Source: Cervus elaphus (lineage: Eukaryota > Chordata > Mammalia > Artiodactyla > Cervidae). From it: a stretch of DNA of 64,000 nt. Every line of letters starts with the position of its first letter. Within the stretch, counting starts at the first letter, position 1. Under the pieces are notes generated by a model. The model was not told where the DNA came from and did not search any database. It worked only from the letters and a program-made list of their open reading frames with translations. Location: contig NC_057824.1 of assembly GCF_910594005.1 (NCBI RefSeq), positions 23,153,314-23,217,313 of the forward strand, written 5' to 3'. Made by a program: the position numbers and the translations under genes. Shown here piece by piece: positions 43,841 to 54,538 of the stretch.

Positions 43841-44611
43841 ATATCATGATGTTGTCCCAAAGGCACTTTCAACTTACCTCACCCAAACCTAAATGTCTGT
43901 TCCTCCATGCTTCTGTTCTTTCTGAACCCTTCCTCTTCTCGGTCCTGTCCACTCCAGACAGAACACCAGTTCTCAATACTCAATGAATTAACCTTGCAAA
44001 GCCCAGGAACTGCCTCTATCTGAGTCACCGGAAGTGCCAATTAAAACAGGGACTCCTGACCCCTACAGACTTGGAGATGCTGGCCCTAGCACAGGGATTC
44101 AATGCTCACCTTTTCTATGAAAACGTTTCTGATACTTGCAAATAGATGTGACCACCTTCTGCCTTTTAGTATACAGACACATCATTGAGCACAGTTTGAG
44201 TCTTCCCAATTCTTCTTCCAAACTACTCAATGTAAGAGAAGCCAAAAGATGCTTGTCTGCTTCCCAACACTGTCGGACTGGAAATGAAATCAGCAAAGGG
44301 ACTTGGTGGGGGGAGGCCTGACTGATGCTTCTAAAGGAAACTGGGACTCTTCCATAAATTTATATACGCATAATTGGACATGAAAGTCAGTTAAAATAAG
44401 AAAACATAAACCATCCGACTATGTCTTCAAATATTAGGCTCTTCAGAGTCGTAAGAACGTAGATTGTTTAATTTAAATCTGGCGTAAGTGCTATGCTTGC
44501 AGTTTTGCCTACTTGCCAAAACCGCTTGGAGAACATTGGCTTCTGATGACTGAGCGTTTATAAATCTAAATCTGTCTCCACTCATTTCAGCTTCAGTTCC
44601 CTCTTCTAAAG
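43841..44611. other. Intronic sequence, nothing recognised
   Basis: No coding or confident repeat. Confidence 0.4.
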
Positions 44612-44810
44612 CACATGGGCCCCACATTTGATTACTGTACATCAGAGTCACCTGAAGAACCTGTTAAAGCATGCAGATTCCCAAGCACAGGATCTGGAAT
44701 TTGAATGCAGATCCAGAATTCAAATCTCCAAATTCCAGAGATTCGGGCTCTGTTGGCTTAGTGGGGCTCAGGAATTCACATTTTTATTAGCATCCCTGCT
44801 GACTCAGGTG
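44612..44810 (+). mobile_element. MER5A-like hAT element, eroded
   Basis: 'catcagagtcacctgaagaa' and 'ttaaagcatgcagattccca' fit MER5A. A local inverted segment near 44697-44740 ('atttgaatgcagat', 'attcaaatctccaaatt') disturbs the middle. Confidence 0.55.
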
Positions 44811-45010
44811 GGCTTCCCAGGAGGCTCAGGAGTAAAGAATCTGCCTTCCAATGCAGGAGACGTGGGTGTGGGTTGGGAAGATCCGGGAGGAGAAAATGGC
44901 AACCCATTCCAGTATTCTTGCCTGGAGAGTTCCAAGGATAAAGGAGCCTGGCAGGCTACAATCTATGGGGTCACAAAAGAGTTGGACATGACTTAGTGGT
45001 TAAACAACAA
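44811..45010 (+). mobile_element. Bov-tA SINE
   Basis: 'gggcttcccaggaggctcag' to 'gacttagtggttaaacaaca'. Flanked by 'ctgactcag' (44800) and 'ctgattcag' (45015), a likely target duplication. Confidence 0.9.
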
Positions 45011-45351
45011 CAACTGATTCAGACCCAGTTGGCCTAGAAACCCAGGGTCATGAAATGCTCATCCACCTTTGGTTCAGGAGACCCCCAAGTGTCAAAACAG
45101 ACCTGTTCCTGAAAACCCCATCTGTCAATGTTTGCAGATCAACCCTATTTTCTCACTGATTTGCTTGATATTTTCCGGGATGTTTTATCTCCATGTATTA
45201 TAAATTTCAATAAACCATGACACTTAGAAAACTTAGTTTCAGGTTTCTGTGCCCCAAGACTCTTAAAGTGATCCTGGATCCGGAAGACAAGCCTTATGTT
45301 TATATTGGCTGGCCTACTCTTTATGTGCACAATGTATTTATTGAACTTCTG

Positions 45352-45504
45352 AACAGTAGTTCTCAGATTTTACCTTATAACAAAATCACCTTGGAGCAGC
45401 AGGATGCTTGTTAAAATGCAAATCCAAAATCTTTACCACTAAAGAGAAGGTCTTGTGTTGAGTCCAAAACCTTGCATTTTTACAAGTAACCATTTGATTT
45501 AGGT
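45352..45504 (+). mobile_element. MER5A-like hAT element, interrupted
   Basis: 'cagtagttctcagattttac', 'aatcaccttggagcagcagg' and 'ttgttaaaatgcaaatcc'. A Bov-tA lies at its 3' side. Confidence 0.65.
45491..45504. repeat. Target-site duplication, left (Bov-tA)
   Basis: 'catttgatttaggt', matching 45720-45733 with one mismatch. Confidence 0.85.
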
Positions 45505-45719
45505 GAGCTTCCCTGGAGGTTCAGTCAGTAAAGAGTGTGCCTGCAATGCAAGAGATCTGGATTGGATCCCTGGGTTGGGAAGGTCCCCTGGAGAAGGCAA
45601 ATGGCAACCCACTCCAGTATTCCTGCCTCGAGAATTCCATGGACAGAGGAACCTGGTGGGCTATATAGTCCATGGGGTTGCAAAGAGTCGGACACAACTG
45701 AGCGACTAACACAGACACA
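45505..45719 (+). mobile_element. Bov-tA SINE with target duplication
   Basis: 'gagcttccctggaggttcag' to 'gactaacacagacaca'. Ends fixed by the 14-bp repeats. Confidence 0.95.
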
Positions 45720-45733
45720 CATTTGATTCAGGT
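45720..45733. repeat. Target-site duplication, right (Bov-tA)
   Basis: 'catttgattcaggt', pairs with 45491-45504. Confidence 0.85.
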
Positions 45734-46724
45734 AGAGTTGGTTCCCTGGCCAGGGTTGGAGACACCTAGCTGTGGAGAGTTATTCTAAATTCTTTCTGCA
45801 AAACTGACAGCCGTTTCTAATTGTGGTTTGTCTGGATTTTGCATTTTGGAAAGTTCTAAAGAAGTATTCAAGTGCTGACACAAGTAAAAGAATCTCAGAA
45901 TTATTTCAGAGACTGAGGAATCCAGCCCTTTTACTCTTCATCAGGGATGGGGGAAATTGAGGCTCAGAGAGGTGACATGACGTGAGGCTCAGAGAGGTCA
46001 CAGCTAGCTAACAATAGAGCCCAGACTCAGACTGAACTGGGACTCTTGCTTAACCATAGTTCAAAGTCCCTCTTGTGTTCCAGACTCTTCTAGTAAGTTA
46101 CAATTCATAAAGGAACCGCCCCATTTCATTGACCCTGCTGTATAGATACACATAATCACTAACCACAGATGTCATTGAGACTTGTGGGTGGACAGGCGGG
46201 ACCCAGCAGCTGAGCTACTTGCTCTGGGTTTTTTAAGCCAAGCCCCACTGGATTTTAGCATATTGGGGGTAGCATAAAGGGAATATCCTGAAATCCAACA
46301 ATCTAGAAGCATATAGGGCACCTCCCTGTACCTTTTGAGAAGAGAAACTTCTAGAGATGCTATACATAGTGAAGGAAGGGAACGTCTATTTTTTTTTAAA
46401 GCTGGGGTTTATTTTATTGTTATTATTACATGAGGAGTTTATTATTCCTTAAATTGCATATCCTCATGATATTTACTCTTGTAAAATAATTTCATAATAC
46501 ATTTCCTATTTTAAAGTAATATATTTCAAAATGAAAAATTTAAAAAGAAAATGAGATGGGAAAGGGAAAAGGCAACTCAGTGTGGTGAAGTAGACCTCTG
46601 AAAGACAGAATCTCATAATGGGACGATGATCAGATATGATCAACACAGAGAGTTTGTCAGACCTTGGTGCAGTTTGGTGACGGCAGTTCTCAAATTTAGT
46701 TCTCATAATCATCTGAGGAGTTGG
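45734..46724. other. Intronic sequence with one MIR
   Basis: 45930-46060 is an antisense MIR with 'gaggctcagagaggt' present twice, 24 bp apart. 46385-46510 is AT-rich. Nothing else recognised. Confidence 0.45.
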
Positions 46725-46907
46725 AGTCATCTTTGCGACCCCATGGACTGCAGCCTGCCAGTCTCCTCTATCCATGGAATTCTCCAGGAAAGAATACTAG
46801 AGTGGATACCCACCTCCCTTCTCCAGGGGATCTTCCTGACCCAGGGATTGAACCCAGGTCTCCTGCATTGCAGGTAGTCTCTATACCATCTGAGCCACCA
46901 GGGAAGG
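46725..46907 (-). mobile_element. Bov-tA SINE, 3' end truncated
   Basis: 'tcatctttgcgaccccatgg' to 'gagccaccagggaaggt'. Confidence 0.9.
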
Positions 46908-46909
46908 TC

Positions 46910-48080
46910 CTCTCATACTTTAGACCAAGAAAAATTCCAAATCTTAAAGATGCAACCAAAATAGAAGGGGATAAAACTATTTTATATCTGAGTGAAAAGG
47001 AGTTTTGAATTACAACTCAAAATCAGCAATGGGAAAAAAAAAAGGTTGATGAGCGTGACTATACAAAATATAAATCTCCACAGGAAAAAAAATTATCTGC
47101 AAGCTCAAGAGATAAAGTAACAACAACAGAAAACTGGGACAAACATTTGTAATCACACCACAAATAAAGGGCTCATTCTCTAATAGATAAATTAATAAGA
47201 AAAGATCATCAAGAGAAAAAAATAATGAATGTTTTCAAAAAAGTAATTGCAGAAGGCTTTTAGTTATATTTGGTAAAAAAAAAAAATTACGGATAATAAA
47301 AATGGTGCAAATTTAAATGTTGGCACATGTTTTACCTATTATCTTTGCAAAATTTTCAAAGATTGATGACATACTGCATTAGCAAAGACTTTGGGGAGAC
47401 AGGTACGCTTATACAGCAAGGGTTAAGGTGAATTTCCTTGGGAGGGAAATTTGTCAATGTTTGTCAAAATCACAGCTATGTGTGTAGTCTCTGGCCCAGC
47501 AATCCAAGAAATTTCTCCTACACTGGATGTGACACCCATGTAAGGATATTCACTGCAGTATTGCTTGCAACAACAAAAGAATGATATCCTAAATATTCAT
47601 CAGTAGGGGACTGATGAAATACCATGTGGTACACTCACACAATGAAAAAAACTATAAATCTGTAAAAAAAAAAAATCTCTGCAGCTGTTTATGCTTTGAT
47701 AGGGAAAGATCTGGAAGGATACACAGGAAAAGCAATAAAGGTGATTACTACGTAGGGTATTGGGGCTTCCCAGGTGATGGTATAGTGGTAAAGAACACGC
47801 CTGACAATACAGGAGACACAAGAGATGTGGGTTTGATCCCTGGGTCAGGAAGATCCCCTGGAGGAGGAAATCGTAACCCACTCCAGTATTCTTGCCTGGG
47901 CAATCCCATGGACAGAGGAGCCTGGTGGGTTACAGTCCATGGAGTTGCAAAGAGCCACATGACGGAAGCAACTTAGCACGCACACACGGAGGGTACTAGG
48001 CAGATAAGGCACAGTGTGGAAGGGAGGCTCTCCATTGTTTAATTTTTCATTTTTGAATTGTGTAAGTGAAGTATCTATTC
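46910..48080 (+). mobile_element. Old L1 fragment, interrupted by Bov-tA
   Basis: 'aactgggacaaacatttgta', 'cccagcaatccaagaaattt', 'aatattcatcagtaggggac' and the 3' 'tttaatttttcatttttgaa' trace an eroded L1 ORF2 end. Bov-tA at 47763-47990. Confidence 0.6.
47763..47990 (+). mobile_element. Bov-tA SINE
   Basis: 'ggcttcccaggtgatggtat' to 'gcaacttagcacgcacacac'; full-length sense copy. Confidence 0.92.
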
Positions 48081-48084
48081 AAAA

Positions 48085-48655
48085 TTTGATTTAAATAATT
48101 ATCTGAGAAGCCCGTTAAACATATAAGTGATTTCCCCTAATATTAACTCCACTGAGACAGAATCTCCAGCTATAAGCAGGAGGGCCCTCACCTGTAACAG
48201 TATGTGTAGTTATTTCTTTAAAAAAAAAAAAGACACACCCCTTTAGCTCCAGTTTCTGAATTTAAAGTAACAATGCCACGTATTCCCCTCTCTGGAGATT
48301 GAACATAGAGTAAACTCACCATCTGCCCAAGTTTGCTAAGATGGATGTTGTAATCATTTTATGGCTTCCCGAGAACAATTCGTACAATTTATGGCCAAGG
48401 ATGGTTTGTATATCTCTACTCTTTTTTGTTTGCATTCTTTTTAAAAATTGAAAAAGAAAAAACAAAACAAAAACCCTATTTTGTCCTCTGGGTGATAGAT
48501 AGATGAAGAGAAGACCAGTCAGCCTTCAATCGTTGTTTCTAACTATTGTCCTCACATTTATCCTCATGGTCTGTTCAGAATAACAGTATATATTGATGAA
48601 AATACCACAGTGGAAACAAACAAATGAAAACTCATGCCTATGGCTAAGCTGGAAA
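48085..48655. other. Intronic sequence, nothing recognised
   Basis: AT-rich; short A runs at 48220 and 48450. No coding. Confidence 0.4.
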
Positions 48656-48659
48656 GTTA

Positions 48660-49075
48660 TAAAAAATCTGTCTTTTCTGATATCTACCAAAAGTGAACAT
48701 CCCATATCCTATAGTTTGGCAATTCCAATGTTAGGTATATAACAAGGAAAATGTATCCAATGGCACAACGAAGACATGTATGAAAAAGCCCTAAGGAGCT
48801 TTACTCATAATAGCCCCACGTGGAACACCACCCTAACGGCCATCATGGTTAGAAGAGACGTGTGCATTGTGGTATATCCCCACACCAAAAATTCTGCATA
48901 GCAATGAGAACGAAAGAATCAGAAAGACATGCAGTGATCCCACTAATAGAATGGTGAGCCAGAAAAAGGGCAATCCACAAAGAAAACACATGGTGTGATT
49001 TCATTATATGGTAGAATAACAGGACAAAAGAATCTACGGTTTTAGAAGTGAGGATGGTAGATGGAAGACAGTAGA
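48660..49075 (+). mobile_element. Old L1 fragment
   Basis: 'agtttggcaattccaatgtt', 'cattgtggtatatccccaca' and 'agtgatcccactaatagaat' are worn L1 ORF2/3'-UTR text. Confidence 0.5.
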
Positions 49076-49077
49076 GT

Positions 49078-49410
49078 AAGTTCCCTACATATGAACAAGT
49101 TCCATTCCAAAAGTGAGTTCATTAAGTCCAATTTGTTTGTAAGTCCAACAAAGTTAGCTTAGGTCCCCAGATAACTCAATTGGCTATATAGTACTGTACT
49201 GTAATAGATTTATAATACATTTCACGCAAATAATGCATAAAAAAATAAACAAGCACAAAAAACAAAGAAAACATTTCTAATCTTACAGGACAGTACCTTG
49301 AAAAGTACTGCTGTCATACAGGGGCTGGCATCGAGGGAACAGGCAAGAAATGGTACCGACTGCAGGAGGGAGAGGATGTGGGAGACGGGAGAGCCGAAGG
49401 ATCTGGGTGG
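49078..49410 (+). mobile_element. Old DNA transposon (Tigger-like), family uncertain
   Basis: It starts 'agtaagttccctacatatga', then 'aagtccaacaaagttagctt', 'tatatagtactgtactgtaa' and 'tacaggggctggcatcgagg'. The reverse-oriented relative is at 31240-31722. Confidence 0.6.
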
Positions 49411-49999
49411 TTAGGTCACCTGGACAAATTCATCGAGCTGCATATTTAATACTTGCACATTTTCTGAATTTTTGTTATGCCTCTCAGTAAGTTTTTAAAA
49501 AGTCATGAGCAGTGTGTGAATGAGTTTTGCATAAGTAATAGGCTCGACTGCTAAATAAATGCTCTCCCAGCCCCTGTTGAGATACCAAGAGATCCTAAGG
49601 AGACTGAAAGACAAAATGCCATTGGCCACAGCTCCTGGAAATGACGCAGAAATGCGGACTTGATGGTCTAGAGGGGTCCCTCTGCCCCACCAGAAAAAAA
49701 GCAGCAGCAAGACCTTCTCAATGCCTGGCAGAATAGACAAGGCAAAGAGGCTATGTGTTAATCTGCAAGAAGAATAACTGCAGCCCGTTTTACTTCAGAA
49801 TTCCTGACAGCTGGGATGGTCCACGGAAGTTAATTTTCTGGATAAGCAAAAATTTCCACTTTGAAAAATCCCATAATTTAAAACAGAATTGTTTTTAATG
49901 GAACCCTTTCAGAAACACATTTCACACATCCCTGACTTTTCAAAAAGTTGAAGAGTCCACGGAATAGAATTTAACCTTTACACCAAATAACACTAGCGA
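49411..49999. other. Intronic sequence, nothing recognised
   Basis: No coding or confident repeat. Confidence 0.4.
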
Positions 50000-50160
50000 T
50001 TAGGTCCCATTTCAGTGCCAGGCACACTCTGAAACGCTTTACAGTAAATTTGCTCTTAATCCTCATAAAACCCCTACAAATGAGGTCTTATTATTATTCC
50101 CACTTCACGTATGAGACCAAGGGTGATTGATTAACTGTCTGAGGGCATAAAACAGGTCTT
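50000..50160 (-). repeat. MIR SINE
   Basis: 'cagtgccaggcacactctga', 'cttaatcctcataaaacccc', 'attattcccacttcacgtat' in antisense order. Confidence 0.75.
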
Positions 50161-50711
50161 CTGTTTACAGCCTCAGTTATTTTGCATCTGCTATCTCCCA
50201 GAATGCCAACAGGTAGACGAGAATGCTCATTGTACCTCTAGAGAGACCGAGTTCTCACTGCTTTTCTCTCCATATTTCCTTTCTCCTTCCTCAGTGTGAC
50301 ACTCTGTAGTTTCTACAGAAGGCTACACCTCATAAACTCCTGCCCAAAATCAGATAAAAATTGATAGCACTGTGTTTTCCCCACTTTATATAAACTCCAT
50401 CTCCTTAGATCTTCCTATGGCTAAAATAATCCCATTGAGTTGGGCCAACTTTTTTATCAGTTTAAGAGATCCCACTGGTTCTCTGCATTTCAAAGTGTCC
50501 TGGATTTGCTTTTTGCTTAACACAACTCAGAAGGAAGGCTTGGATTCTCATCAGATTAACAAAAAGCAGCCCTCAGCGGGGAGGCCTCCTTGACCTCCAG
50601 CTCTTAAGAAAGTACAACACAGAAGCAGGCAAGCACCTAGGCGTGCAGTCATTGTCTGTAAGGCGCGTGGACAGGCAGGCCTGCAGAGCAAAAGAAAAAC
50701 CCCATCCTTAC
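50161..50711. other. Intron downstream of the exon at 50712
   Basis: No repeat recognised in about 550 bp next to the donor. Confidence 0.4.
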
Positions 50712-50872
50712 CCTGTTTTCAAGCTGACCAAGGCGTCCTCGACTCCCTTCTGATTAAATTTGGTCATGTACTGGTGCATGTAGGGGTAGTTGTTGCGGAT
50801 GTTTCGCTCTGTACTGCCGTTGGGTACCGTGCCAAATCGAAAGGGCGGGGAATAGTCGTGAGGTCTCTGAAA
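50712..50872 (-). CDS. GRIN2A: GRIN2A coding exon (161 bp): first part of S2 after M3
   Basis: This exon encodes 53 codons plus two bases of the next, about human GluN2A residues 670-723. It begins with Phe-Gln-Arg-Pro-His-Asp-Tyr. VPNGSTERN holds the conserved Ser-Thr pair (about 689-690) that contacts glutamate in the binding cleft, and an N-glycosylation sequon Asn-Gly-Ser. RPHDYSPP and NNYPYMHQYMTKFNQKGVED distinguish GluN2A; GluN2B has RPNDFSPP and a different helix. Acceptor AG at 50874-50873 after a long CU tract; donor GT at 50711-50710 (AGG|GTAAGG). It enters in phase 0 from the exon at 62590 and leaves with a Gly codon split 2+1, matched by the exon at 25016. Open throughout. Confidence 0.97.
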
Positions 50873-50925
50873 CTGCAGAGAGACAGAGAGAGAAAGAGAG
50901 CAGGAGGAGAAAGAAGAGTCAGCCA
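50873..50925 (-). promoter_or_regulatory. 3' splice site of the 161-bp exon
   Basis: On the minus strand an almost pure pyrimidine tract of ~40 nt ('ctctttctctctctgtctct') runs into GCAG; 'ggctgac', at the start of the tract, is a plausible branch site. A strong acceptor and a candidate PTB-binding site. Confidence 0.85.
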
Positions 50926-51333
50926 TCCTTCTGCCTTGGGTCAGGAGTCAAACATCGGCATGTGTTAGCGCAGGACAGAAGAAACCCATTCAGTTTTGTG
51001 CTTCCTTTCTGCTTAATCACACCTTCCAGTTGTCTGGGAGCTCCAGGAAGTCAGAAACAGAGTCTGTCTTGTTCCTTACTGTTCCCCAGAGCCCAGAACA
51101 GGGCCCGGCGGGGTGTGCAATAGAAACTTGTTGGGATGGCATTTTTAGGTCCCATTACAGAGACTGGCCTAGTGGTAGGGACACAGAAAGAACCTGGGAA
51201 ATGCTAGTTGAGCTGGAGTTAATGCATGACTTTAGTTCATTCATCCGTTTTACAGTGACATTTTCTGAGATTCTCACCAATCACTCTCATCTCTGGACTC
51301 CATTTACAATTCCTTCTAATACATTCCATCAGA
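50926..51333. other. Intronic sequence with an L2/MIR-like remnant
   Basis: 51035-51125 ('acagagtctgtcttgttcct', 'cagaacagggcccggc') resembles the 3' end of L2/MIR. Confidence 0.4.
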
Positions 51334-51922
51334 AGATGATGAAGGGGAGCAGAATTTGCCATCCCCAAATATGCCTCTCTGGCATATGAATTTTTGGGGG
51401 GCTGGTTATCTTTTTTTTTAAGATAGAGCAGACACAGGAGAAACTCTGAAAACTGAGTCCAAGTTAACCTTTTTGGAAGAAGCAAAAATCTTACATTTTA
51501 AGGGAGTCTTCCTCTCTGTAACCCGGAAGAGGAAGATGACTAAATCTCTAAAACTCTTTTCAATGGAGAAGGCAGTGACTTAAATCTGCATCATGACCAT
51601 ACCCTTGCTTACTGACTGTGCTTTTCCTGACCTTCCTTCCCCACTGCCACACGTCCCCAACCCTCACCGCCCTACATCTTTCTTACGTCTTCAGCTGAAG
51701 ATAGAATTTAAGCTGGTGGTTTGGGCTATTTTAGGGAGTTACTCAGTTTTCTTGGGTATGTCCCATATATACAGGAGGTATACATGTTTTTCTCCTGTTA
51801 ATCTGTCATTTTTCTTTTTTTTTTTTTTAATCTGTCATTTTTCTATGGGGGGTGGAGGTCTCAACCAAGAACCTAGAAGGGTAGATGGACAGTCATTTTT
51901 CTTCCCTTACAATGATTCTATG
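51334..51922 (+). mobile_element. Solo LTR (BTLTR-like), copy 3
   Basis: 'cccaaatatgcctctctggc', 'gtcttcagctgaagatagaa', 'cttgggtatgtcccatatat' and the 3' 'aagaacctagaagggtagat'. A poly(T) with a 17-bp direct repeat interrupts it at 51799-51844. Confidence 0.68.
51799..51844. repeat. 17-bp direct repeat around 12 T residues
   Basis: 'taatctgtcatttttct' at 51799-51815 and 51828-51844 is perfect; 51816-51827 is only T. It looks like the insertion of a bare poly(A) tail (antisense) with target duplication. Confidence 0.7.
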
Positions 51923-52007
51923 TTATCATTTACTCTTTCTCTAGCCATCATTCATTCATTCATCTATTCATGCATGCAGGCACGCAGTACTTATCGAGGG
52001 CCTAACA

Positions 52008-52016
52008 CATCCCAGG
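52008..52016. repeat. Target-site duplication, left (Bov-tA)
   Basis: 'catcccagg', same as 52230-52238. Confidence 0.7.
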
Positions 52017-52229
52017 GCCTTCTCTGATGGCTCAGTGGTAAAGAATCCGCCTATCAATGGCGGAGACACAGATTCGATCCCCCGGGTTGGGAAAAATCCC
52101 CTGGAGGAGGAAATGGCAACCCATTCCAGTATTCTTGCCTGGGAAATCCCATGGACAGATGATGCTGGAGGCCACAGTCCATGGTGTCACAAAAGAGTCA
52201 GGCACAAGTTAGCAACTAAAACAACAACC
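52017..52229 (+). mobile_element. Bov-tA SINE
   Basis: 'gccttctctgatggctcagt' to 'agttagcaactaaaacaaca'. Flanked by a 9-bp duplication ending at 52238. Confidence 0.92.
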
Positions 52230-52614
52230 CATCCCAGGCACAATGGCTGGCTCCGTGAAGGTTTCTTGAGCTGGAGTCCATACTAACCATTAGCTTCCCG
52301 GGCATTCCCACGTCCAGTATGGCTCCTAAGCCTCTGTGATGGCTCACTGTCCATGCTCCCCTCATCTTCCCTGATTGGCTGAGATTGTCTGTTCAGAACA
52401 GTCCTCCCCAAGTTGTCCCACTTTGATCATGTGGTTATTTTTTTCACTCTATTTATGCTGTGTATTACATGAACTTATTTTCATGTGTTTTCTCATCCAC
52501 ACATTCTTTGGATAAATTTCATTTGGTCATGACATCTTATTCCTTTCATATGCTCCCGCTTGATTTGGTTTGCTAGTATCTTGGTGAGGATTTTTGCATC
52601 AATATTTTAAAAAG

Positions 52615-53097
52615 GTGTAGAGAACAAATGTATGGACACCAAGGGAGGATGGGGAGGGTGGGATGGATCGGGAGATTGGGATTGACAAATATATAGCACT
52701 ATGTATGAAACAGATGACTATCGAGAACCTACTACGGAGCACTGGGACCTCTGCTCAATGCTCTGTGGGGACCTAAATGGGAAGGAAACCCAGGGAGGAG
52801 GGGAGTCACTCTGCGGTGTGGGAGGAGCTAACACAACCTTGCAAAGCAGCTGGGGGCTTGTGCCCAGTCGCTCAGTCCTGTCTGCGACCCCATGGACTGC
52901 AGCCCATCAGGCTCCTCTGCCCATGGAATGTCCCAGGCAAGAATACTGGAGTGGGGTGCCATTTCCTCCTCCAGGGGATCTTCCCGACCCAGGGATCAAG
53001 CCCACTTCTCGAATCTCCTGCATTTAACCTCCTGCAGGCAGGTTCTTTACACTGAGCCACCTGGGAAGACCCAAAGCAACTATAGTCCAATTAAAAA
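52615..53097 (+). mobile_element. L1 3'-UTR fragment inside an L1
   Basis: 'ggaggatggggagggtggga', 'actatgtatgaaacagatga' and 'gggacctaaatgggaaggaa', then after the SINE 'actatagtccaattaaaaaa'. Confidence 0.7.
52858..53068 (-). mobile_element. Bov-tA SINE
   Basis: 'tgcccagtcgctcagtcctg' to 'gagccacctgggaagac', the innermost of three nested elements. Confidence 0.92.
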
Positions 53098-53289
53098 AAA
53101 ATATTGGCCCATCACCTTTTTTCCTTGTGATATCTTTGTTTACTTTAGTGTCAAGGAAAAATACTGGCTTCATAGAATAAGTTAGGAAGTGTTCCCTTAC
53201 TCTCTATTTTTCTGAACAGTTTGAGAAGGATTGGTGTTGATTCTTTAAACTGGTAAAATTTACCAGTGAAGCTGTCTGGTCCCGAATGT

Positions 53290-53532
53290 TTCCATTCTTT
53301 AAAAAAAATTTTTTTTTTATTGAAGTGGAGTTGACTTAAAATATTGTGTGAGTTTCTGGTCTACAGCAAAGTGATTCAGTTATATATACATATTTTTTCA
53401 TATTCTTTTCCATTATAGCTTATTATAGGATATTGAACATAGTTCCCTGTGCTATACAGTAGGACTTGTTGTTCATCTATTTTACATACAGTAGTTTGTA
53501 TCTGCTAGTCCCAAACTCCTAATTTATCCCTC
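53290..53532 (-). mobile_element. L1 3'-UTR fragment, antisense
   Basis: 'ttattgaagtggagttgact', 'ctacagcaaagtgattcagt', 'cctgtgctatacagtaggac', ending 'taatttatccctccccc'. Confidence 0.8.
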
Positions 53533-53985
53533 CCCCAGATATGCCAATTTGGCATGTGAATTATTTTGAGCTGAAGGCATTCGAGATCCCATGGGCTCAC
53601 GAGAAACTTTTCCCCCTTCCCTTAAAGAATTTAAATTGGGGGCCTTGCCCGTAAGAAGAGTGATTATCAGAAATAAGATTTTATGACCTATGACAGGCAA
53701 ACATTTAATTACTGAACATCTGCTCTTCTCATCTTCCTGTGACTCACCCATCTCCCTCTGCAGCCGCCAGCTCCTACTCTACTCCTTAGCTTGGGACGGC
53801 ACTTCTTCCTAATTTTATCTTTCCGTCTCTGACCCTCTCGTTTAAGGCGGTGGGGGGTGGGAGGGGGTTCCTGTACACACAAAATTAAATGAGGTTTTCT
53901 CCTGTTGGTCTGTCTCAGGTCAATTTAATTCTAAGACCAGGCAGAAGAATCCAGAAGGAGAGAGAAAGGTTTTCTTCCTCTCTGA
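53533..53985 (+). mobile_element. Solo LTR (BTLTR-like), copy 4
   Basis: 'gatatgccaatttggcatgt', 'aacatctgctcttctcatct', 'ttttctcctgttggtctgtc' and 'gtcaatttaattctaagacc'. Confidence 0.68.
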
Positions 53986-54079
53986 CATCTGCTCACACCT
54001 TCAGTGTTTGGGGGTAATCTAATCAGATTAGGCATCCAGAGAACTGGGTCGAAATCCTGGAAATACAGTTAAAATCTAG

Positions 54080-54310
54080 AGACAGCACAAGGCGATGGTT
54101 ACAAGTGTGAGCTCAGCTTCACAGGTTCCAAAATCAGGTTCATCCCTTGCAGACTGTGGGGTCTTAGAGAAGTCACTTTCCTTCCCGCTGCTTCCACTTA
54201 TTTCCTGTCTGCAGAGTAGAAACTCACCAGTACTTCCCTCTTGGGGTCAATGGGAAGATCTAAAACTTTTGTCTAAAATGTTTGTCAAGTAATGAGAATA
54301 GTGTCTGGAA
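54080..54310 (+). repeat. MIR SINE
   Basis: 'gatggttacaagtgtgagct', 'agagaagtcactttccttcc', 'cagagtagaaactcaccagt' in sense order. Confidence 0.7.
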
Positions 54311-54334
54311 CAGAAGAAGCACAAAACAAAACTG

Positions 54335-54538
54335 TTCATAGATAGTGGGAAGCTGCTATATAGCATAGGGCACCAGCCTGGGGCTCTGTGATGACAGAGA
54401 GGGGTGGGATGAGGGGGTGGGAGGGAGGCTATACACACAATTACAGCTGGTGCGTCTTGTTGCAAGGCAGAAATCAACACAACATCATAAAGCAATTATC
54501 TTCCAATTAAAAATAAATTTTAAAAAATTTAAATAAAA
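54335..54538 (+). mobile_element. L1 3'-UTR fragment
   Basis: 'aagctgctatatagcatagg', 'acacaacatcataaagcaat', 'cttccaattaaaaataaatt'. Confidence 0.75.

Larger units (their letters stand above)
25017..50711 (-). other. GRIN2A: GRIN2A intron (25,695 bp)
   Basis: It lies between the 161-bp and 188-bp exons, with GT at 50711-50710 and AG at 25018-25017. It carries most of the unusual repeat structures in the window. Confidence 0.93.
52430..53285 (-). mobile_element. L1 ORF2 fragment, antisense, interrupted
   Basis: 'gatttggtttgctagtatct' and 'gatttttgcatcaatatt' are antisense L1 ORF2, resuming at 53100 with 'ggcttcatagaataagttag' and 'gtgaagctgtctggtcccga'. A second L1 tail (52615-53097) with a Bov-tA sits inside. 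Confidence 0.75.

Noticed and set aside
38846..53985. Endogenous provirus spanning the LTR copies
   Set aside because: No gag, pol or env-like coding between the LTR pieces, and exon 50712-50872 lies among them; they are separate solo fragments.
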